A program made the translations under genes and the position numbers. From the NCBI RefSeq assembly GCF_010668805.1, contig NZ_WUFT01000033.1:1-37072 (forward strand): DNA of 37,072 nucleotides, in the 5' to 3' direction. Numbering within the stretch: position 1 is the stretch's first letter; every line of letters starts with the position of its first letter. The notes beneath the pieces are model-generated. The model did not search any database and was not told where the DNA came from. It worked only from the letters and a program-made list of their open reading frames with translations. Of the stretch, positions 32,411 to 37,072 are shown one piece after another. This DNA comes from Rhizobium phaseoli (GTDB taxonomy: Bacteria; Pseudomonadota; Alphaproteobacteria; Rhizobiales; Rhizobiaceae).

Positions 32411-33721
32411 ATGCGCAAATCCGTCTCGTTGATATCGATGCTGCTGGCGTTCGTCGCTGTGGCCGGAGAGGGGCACGCAGCAATTTCCTACCAACGTCTG
32501 GACGGCGCGCCGGGAGAGCGTGGTCTGGTGATAAAGGGCGTGTTTGAAGTCTCCGACGATCCGACGCAGCTTGTCGACGAATACAGGCAGTATCAAGCGG
32601 ACTATATCAGCTTTGACTCGCCCGGCGGAAACGTGGTCACCGCGATCAGCTTCGGCCGCGCCATCCGCGCACTGAATGCAAGAACGATCCAGATCCGAGC
32701 CATGGAATGTGCATCGGCTTGCGCCTTCGCCTTCGCCGGCGGCGTTGAAAGGTTTGCCGAGCCGGGTTCCATCGGCGTGCATCGGGTTTCCCTATCCGAC
32801 GACGACCCCATGGACAACAAATTGGCAGTCTCATCCGTTCAATCGCTGACCGGCGAGATCATCGGCTATCTCACCGACATGGGGGTAAGCCCCAATCTGC
32901 TGCAGCTCAGCCTGTCGATCGACAGCGCCGATATAAGGTATCTCACCGCCGCGGAAATGCGGGACTGGAACATCAACACGCCCGAGAACATACCCTCGCC
33001 ACCGGAAAGCGCGCCGCCGCCGACCGCCGCGCCTGAGGTGAGCGCAACACCCGCCGTCATGCCACCGGACTCAAGCCATTCTGAGGAGGCGGGCGCATCC
33101 GAACCCGGCGACCTGACCACGGAAGCGGTTGATTTCGTCAACCGATACAATGACGAATGGTCGAAAGACAGCGCCTCGGCGTTGGCCTTCATGAGGGACG
33201 TCTATGCCGACGAGGTCTCCTTCTTCGGAAACCCGGTCGACAAAGACGTCGTGCTAAAGGACAAGGCGACCTTCGCCCAACGCTGGCCGCAGCGCATCTA
33301 CAGCGTCAAGCCGGGCTCCGTCACTGCCAGCTGTGCCGGAAAATGCGAAATGTCGGGAGTTGTCGAGTGGTTTGCCGGAAACAGGGACACGGGTAAGACT
33401 TCCTCCGGCATGGCGGATTTCTCCTTCGTGTGGAACACGGCCTCTCTGCAGATCGAGTCCGAGACCGGAAAGGTACTCACCACGGACAAGGGGGCCAAGG
33501 CGCCGGATCGGTTGATCCATCAGTGGACAGGACTGGACGACATTTGCCGAACGAGTGTCGATCGCGAGGGTGCCGAGACGCTACCGGCATGCAAGCGGCG
33601 CGATGAACTCGGTCCGCTGCTCAACCGCGTCGACTGGTGCTACGGCCATAAAGGCGAAGCCGAAATAAACTGGGAGTGGCAAAAATGCGATGCGAATTCC
33701 CGCCGATATACGAGCAAGTAG
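32411..33721 (+). CDS. Exported ClpP-like serine protease-family protein with C-terminal extension
   Basis: A 436-residue exported protein. A signal peptide covers about residues 1-25 (LISMLLAFVAVAGEGHAA). The next 150 residues have the ClpP/crotonase-like fold: FDSPGGNV (about 71-78), the likely nucleophile in ECASACAFAF (Ser about 102) and GSIGVHR (His about 121). A Pro/Ala-rich linker (about 195-230) leads to an NTF2-like segment (DFVNRYNDEWSKDSASALAFM, about 240-300) and a Cys-containing tail. Stand-alone periplasmic ClpP-like proteins occur in rhizobia without known substrates. ATG 32411 has GGGGAAGA just upstream, slightly close. Confidence 0.78.
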   Translation: MRKSVSLISMLLAFVAVAGEGHAAISYQRLDGAPGERGLVIKGVFEVSDDPTQLVDEYRQYQADYISFDSPGGNVVTAISFGRAIRALNARTIQIRAMECASACAFAFAGGVERFAEPGSIGVHRVSLSDDDPMDNKLAVSSVQSLTGEIIGYLTDMGVSPNLLQLSLSIDSADIRYLTAAEMRDWNINTPENIPSPPESAPPPTAAPEVSATPAVMPPDSSHSEEAGASEPGDLTTEAVDFVNRYNDEWSKDSASALAFMRDVYADEVSFFGNPVDKDVVLKDKATFAQRWPQRIYSVKPGSVTASCAGKCEMSGVVEWFAGNRDTGKTSSGMADFSFVWNTASLQIESETGKVLTTDKGAKAPDRLIHQWTGLDDICRTSVDREGAETLPACKRRDELGPLLNRVDWCYGHKGEAEINWEWQKCDANSRRYTSK

Positions 33722-34055
33722 CGCGCAGGCCCAAAGACGAGCGACGCGGGGACAGTTTGCCCCATCCACTACGCGACAGGCGGAATGAAAGCCGATATTG
33801 AACTCGGGCTGAAGAAACCGGGCCGAGCCGCAAGCCATCTGAGGGCGCGAGCTGACGCGTATCAAGTCCCCCGCGGGGTCACCGTTGGCAAAGCCGCGAA
33901 GGCGAATAACGCGCCCATCTAAATCCCTGCTTTGGGATCCCGGCCTTGCTGTGATGAAATGCGCATAGACTTGGCTCCTGCGGCTCAATGCCTCACGCGA
34001 TTGACGCGTTTAGACGCCATCGGTACGCATGCTCATAAGCAACAGGAGACCGATG
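33722..34055. other. Intergenic region without a recognisable gene
   Basis: About 330 bp between the ClpP-like gene and the lipoprotein gene. Short open frames here are not supported by ribosome binding sites or protein-like composition. I see no repeat, terminator with a T run, or known regulatory motif. Confidence 0.55.
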
Positions 34056-34463
34056 ATGCGAACTTTGGCTGCGGCATTTTCCGCTCTGGTAATTCCGACA
34101 CTGGCGGGTTGTACGACGACCTCGGGTGGCATTACCACGGAGAACAGGAGCCTTGCTGCGGTTAGCGCTGAACGGACGCGACTGGGGCAGGCTTGGCACC
34201 TCAAAGCCGATTGCTCACAATCGACCCGGCCGAACGTTCGAACACTCTCTCCGCCAGATCATGGTAAACTCGAAATCGTACCTGAAGATATACTCGCGAA
34301 TTCGAAAAAGTTTCCAAAATGCGCCGGAGTGAAAGCCCCAGGCATGGTTGTTTACTACACTTCTGCAGCCGGATACATCGGCCCTGACAAAGCAACTTAC
34401 AGGGAGTCTTATGGAGACGGTGTCGTTCGCGACGTGACTTTCGGCCTAAACGTAGTCAAGTAG
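34056..34463 (+). CDS. Small lipoprotein
   Basis: A 135-residue lipoprotein. The N-terminus has a short hydrophobic signal and a lipobox LAGC (Cys about residue 20), so lipid attachment and outer- or inner-membrane location are expected. The rest contains three further Cys (KADCSQ, KFPKCAG) and a Tyr-rich end. No family is recognised. AGGAG lies 7 bases before ATG 34056; an ATG at 34053 is only 4 bases away from it. It stands alone, downstream of a gene-free region, at the edge of the accessory section. Confidence 0.7.
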   Translation: MRTLAAAFSALVIPTLAGCTTTSGGITTENRSLAAVSAERTRLGQAWHLKADCSQSTRPNVRTLSPPDHGKLEIVPEDILANSKKFPKCAGVKAPGMVVYYTSAAGYIGPDKATYRESYGDGVVRDVTFGLNVVK

Positions 34464-34764
34464 ACGGCGTGGCATTTCATCAGCTCTCATTGCGGCGCCG
34501 TGTTGAACCGCAACACCCGCCCAAAGATCATGCCGTTCGAACGCCAAGCGGGCATCGGTGGCATAGGCTACATAATAGCGCATTTCCGTCAGCTTTTTTC
34601 TACAAGTACAGGAAGAACCATATTCATCAAAATTGTTGTTGCCCCCGACAATAGGATCAAGTTCGGAGAACGAGCCGGAAGCACGAAACTTTGCAGCCCC
34701 TAAACTGTCTGGAGCTGCTTCCGGCTGATCCTATCAAGGCCCCAAATTGGCTGCCGCGTCCGGT
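34464..34764. other. Intergenic region with one long inverted repeat
   Basis: About 300 bp without a credible gene. AGCCGGAAGCA (34673-34683) pairs perfectly with TGCTTCCGGCT (34716-34726) around a 32-nt spacer. It could be a terminator-like or mobile-element remnant; no T run follows on either strand. Base composition is less GC-rich than in the core part of the window. Confidence 0.5.
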
Positions 34765-35421
34765 TCAAGGATGCGGCGATGGAGCTTTTGGACCGGCGGG
34801 CAGCTCAAGTTCATTTCGTGCGACCTCAAATTGATTGTCAAGAAATTCCAACAACTTCTCTCCGAGAAGCGTAAGCTCGCTATCTGCTTCCGACCATTTG
34901 TAGATTGACCCATCCTGAAGCGATAGAACTGCAAAATCATCGGGCCTGTTTTCTAGCGGATACCGTGTCGCCACGGTGCTGAGTGCTGCTTTTACCAACT
35001 GGCTGCTCAGACGGTGCTGCATATTCCAAAGATGCACCGCGGTTCGGCGTCCGTCCATCTCCAGCAGAAAGTTGGGTGTGAATTCTACTTTGTACAACCC
35101 CTTTGGGCTGGAGAACAGCAGGCCTGCGGTGGACTCAAGTAGGCCCGAATTCTGCTTCCTCCATTCAACGAAGCGCTTGAGTCCACGCCGAGCCGACTCG
35201 CGCTCGGAAAGCTTTGTGATTTGCGCCGTGGAATCGAGTACCTGTTGAAAGGAAAGTTCGCCGAGAGCGATCTGCTGAACCCTGGACTTGAGGCTCTTAT
35301 GGTAATCATATCCGCCTTTGCTAGGTTGATACCGGTCACGTACGAGGCGTCTTTGGGGCTTCGGGTTCGCGTTGAGGAGTTTCATGAACGCAGAAAACCC
35401 GAACTTAGGAATCTGAGCCAT
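34765..35421 (-). CDS. Hypothetical protein of the accessory region
   Basis: A 218-residue soluble protein with no signal peptide or membrane helix. The N-terminal 60 residues are basic (PKPQRRLVRDRYQPSKGGYDYHKSLKSRV), suggesting nucleic-acid contact; the middle is helical (LSERESARRGLKRFVEWRKQ), and the C-terminal half has an alternating strand pattern ending in a Pro-rich tail (LPAGPKAPSPHP). AAAAGGATG precedes ATG 35421. I do not recognise a family. Its position between a tniQ remnant and core genes, and its codon usage, suggest it was acquired with a mobile island. Confidence 0.65.
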   Translation of the reverse strand: MAQIPKFGFSAFMKLLNANPKPQRRLVRDRYQPSKGGYDYHKSLKSRVQQIALGELSFQQVLDSTAQITKLSERESARRGLKRFVEWRKQNSGLLESTAGLLFSSPKGLYKVEFTPNFLLEMDGRRTAVHLWNMQHRLSSQLVKAALSTVATRYPLENRPDDFAVLSLQDGSIYKWSEADSELTLLGEKLLEFLDNQFEVARNELELPAGPKAPSPHP

Positions 35422-35494
35422 TGCTCATCCTTTTCGTTGATAACTGCCGAAACCCAACTCGACTCTTGTACGCGACTCTCCATATAATGGCCTT

Positions 35495-35585
35495 GCTACA
35501 GGGTGGAGAACGTTACTCCGCTTTACGAATGGCTTCAGCTTATTCGTAACAGCAAAAGCCGGATCCGATAGGGTTCGGCTTTTGT
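35495..35585 (+). ncRNA. Candidate small RNA with three stem-loops and intrinsic terminator
   Basis: A perfect TATAAT (35483-35488) lies about 7 bases before a roughly 90-nt sequence with no open frame. It contains GGAG-AACGTTA-CTCC, then TTACGAAT (35523-35530) pairing with ATTCGTAA (35542-35549), then a GC-rich terminator stem ending in TTTT (35554-35583). The -35 region is poor (no TTGACA at 17 bp). The shape resembles rhizobial trans-acting sRNAs of the alphaproteobacterial families, but I cannot assign one. Confidence 0.55.
35554..35583 (+). terminator. Intrinsic terminator of the candidate small RNA
   Basis: AAAAGCCGGATCC pairs with GGGTTCGGCTTTT across a GATA loop (13 pairs including two G-U wobbles), followed by TTTT. 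Because of the flanking A run it could also work in the reverse direction. Confidence 0.7.
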
Positions 35586-35655
35586 ATTTCTGGGCCGCGC
35601 TGCGGCGGTGATCAATTCAACCTCATCTCGAGAGTTTCTGATTTGTTCTACAGTT

Positions 35656-35684
35656 GATTTTCCGCGCAATTCGCGCGGAAAATC
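35656..35684. repeat. Perfect 12-bp hairpin
   Basis: GATTTTCCGCGC (35656-35667) pairs with GCGCGGAAAATC (35673-35684), loop AATTC. It lies in the gene-free stretch between the small RNA and tniQ; its A/T ends would support weak bidirectional termination, or it may be a mobile-element remnant. Confidence 0.6.
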
Positions 35685-35878
35685 TTGATTAATGCTCTTG
35701 GAGCACCTGATGCGGGAAAGGTGAGCTTATTGCGCCGCTTTTCCTGCACCAGATTCTGCTTTGTCGCGTCCCGACAAGAAACCCTCCGACCGATTCTCAA
35801 CCCCTTGTTTTTTCAGTCGCCCTTCCGCGAGAGTCCAACCAGTTGCCCTCCCGTCCAGACTAAATTCCCTCCGAAGTC

Positions 35879-35904
35879 AAAAAAAGGCCCGGCAGAGCCG
35901 GGCC
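35879..35904 (-). terminator. Intrinsic terminator of the tniQ-like gene
   Basis: On the minus strand GGCCCGGC-TCT-GCCGGGCC (35904-35886) is followed by seven T (35885-35879). It starts 26 bp after the tniQ-like stop codon. Confidence 0.82.
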
Positions 35905-35930
35905 AGAAAAGTTAGCGATACAAACGGGGG

Positions 35931-36945
35931 CTAGCAGTCGTCGAGTTCACATCGACGATAGAAAGTCGCACCGACGGCGTCTCTGACGATTGCGGGGACT
36001 ATCCCGCGTTCTTCGAGATCCCTCTTCACCGTTCTGAAGTGCTCACCTCTCTCGCGGGCCAAGTTGAACAGAGAAATAAATTCCGTCTGGAAGCCTGCCA
36101 TGGTTGCGGGTCGGATGATGCGTTGTGGACATCGGTTCACGGGATTGATCGCGGTCTCAACCTTAAGATGCCCAAGTTCGATAAGCTTCCACAACACCTT
36201 GTCGTTAATAGCGAGCTGCCTCTCCGCTTCAGTTAGGCTGAGACCCCCATGATCTGGCAGGCGCGTCAGTTGGCGAACTTCGTCGACGTCGAAGAGCAAG
36301 GCGTCGAGTCCATATACATGATGATCGACGGCCACCCTCGCTATCTTGCCGTCAAGGAGCAGATCCAGCACCTCGGAGAACTTGCAGTTCGCTCGACGGG
36401 TCACGCTCGCGATCGAGACCATGCCTTCGTGGCCGGTGCTGCATGTGACGCGCGCCGTTACTTTCGTCAGGAACTCCTGAAGATCTTGTCTTCGGTAGAA
36501 CGGGTTCAGACCGGTCTCTCGTCCGCCGTTCAGGATGCTAGGAATATATCCTTCATGGGACAGGGTGTTCCATAACGTTCTGCCAGCTCCGAGAAACTCC
36601 CGTGCTTCCGTCCAGCTCAGCGCCTCGTGAACCGTCTCCAGGAGTGCGTCGATCTTTTGAGCCGGCAGGAGTACGCGCTCGTCTGTCAGACCGGCGTGGT
36701 CGCGGCTGGTCAGTCCGGCGTTCTTCACGATCTTTCGCAGCGTCTTGGGATGGACGCCGTAGGACTTCGATGCCGACATTATCGAATGAACTCGCCTTTC
36801 GTCTATCGGCCCGAACATGTCGTCGCCCGGTCCGAACGGAAGAGCGTTCAACGACACCTCGTACATGATCTTGCGGATGGCTTCGAACGCCGGATCGTCG
36901 GTCTCATGGGCGAGACGCTCGTAAAGGCGGCCGTAAAGGACTCTT
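35931..36945 (-). pseudogene. TniQ-like protein gene, 5' end removed by an IS21-family insertion
   Basis: The minus-strand frame is open for 338 codons from the junction at 36945 to the stop at 35931. Coding features continue upstream of the first ATG (36866): RLYERLAHETDDPAFEAIRKIM joins directly to YEVSLNALPFGPGDDMFG, a run typical of the middle of TniQ-like proteins. RRVHSIMSASKSYGVHPKTLRKI (about 30 residues later) resembles the DNA-binding part, followed by several MerR/helix-turn-helix-like repeats. TniQ proteins help choose target sites for Tn7/Tn5053-type transposons. The N-terminal TniQ domain is absent, so it is probably nonfunctional unless translated from 36866. Confidence 0.72.
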
Positions 36946-37072
36946 TGTTGATTTCCACTGAGAGCTGACCCGGCGTTTCCACCGAGAAGTGACCCGCCTT
37001 TAGGTATCGTTTGTGCTGGTCGTAGTGGTCAAGGTCCTGCGTTTCTCCTTCGTTGTTTTGGGCTCATGGGCC
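36946..37072. mobile_element. End of an IS21-family insertion sequence (continues beyond the window)
   Basis: The element begins with TGTTGATTTCCACTGAG (36946-36962), characteristic of IS21-family ends. Two 21-bp transposase-binding repeats lie 24 bp apart: ATTTCCACTGAGAGCTGACCC (36951-36971, quoted here as a 21-bp unit) differs at a few positions from that at 36975-36995. A minus-strand stop at 37002-37000 may end istB, whose last residues would read RRTLTTTTSTNDT, which suggests this is the right end. Element and target duplication cannot be finished within the window. Confidence 0.75.

Noticed and set aside
35685..35915. Plus-strand frame of 76 codons before tniQ
   Set aside because: It runs through the tniQ terminator and has no ribosome binding site.
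1..37072. tRNA or rRNA genes
   Set aside because: No cloverleaf, CCA-type end or rRNA-like stretch was recognised in either strand by eye.

Overview
The window reads as a high-GC alphaproteobacterial chromosome segment, most likely Rhizobium (R. leguminosarum/etli group) or a close relative. Signs are the lineage-typical families (DUF1236, BA14K, MEKHLA, a standalone FecR/CHASE2 pair), a RIME/ABC-like rhizobial palindrome at 8951-8998, and several GGAAC-N18-TT promoters of the alphaproteobacterial general-stress sigma factor type (EcfG/RpoE2).

Layout. (1) 1-6724: tail of a sugar-type ABC ATPase followed by a tight oxidoreductase operon (two GMC flavoenzymes, a Gfo/Idh/MocA dehydrogenase, a fumarate-reductase-like flavoprotein), probably catabolism of an imported polyol or sugar. 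(2) 6771-8072: exonuclease III behind a DUF883-like stress gene with an EcfG-type promoter. (3) 8263-21997: a stress/envelope/signalling island. It holds a Gly/Asn-rich exported protein, a NarL-type two-component pair with a 58-residue membrane protein, a methyltransferase, a FecR protein translationally coupled to a CHASE2-(degenerate GGDEF)-EAL protein, two DUF1236 proteins, a BA14K protein, a tandem HARP-like protein, an L,D-transpeptidase and a FixJ-like regulator. (4) 22220-25158: a decayed winged-helix/P-loop regulator, then RidA and an atypical SDR divergent from a DJ-1/PfpI protein. (5) 25296-31562: the aerobic phenylalanine/tyrosine/homogentisate pathway (phhA, hpd, hmgA, fahA, maiA) with two Lrp/AsnC regulators. 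(6) 31601-34463: MEKHLA protein, periplasmic ClpP-like protein, small lipoprotein. (7) 34464-37072: accessory DNA with an unknown gene, a probable small RNA, and a tniQ-like gene cut by the end of an IS21-family element.

Most notable observation: 12-bp palindromes of the type GGACCAAAGTCC recur in intergenic DNA of the 8.3-20.2 kb island. In the two clearest cases they occur as a pair 22 bp apart, ending exactly 7 bp before a GGAAC-N18-TT promoter. One case is the promoter of the operon encoding the small membrane protein, histidine kinase and NarL-type regulator. This suggests an autoregulated two-component system that co-activates EcfG promoters of linked envelope genes. That is an inference from sequence and untested. 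All positions and motifs were read by eye; no database search was run.
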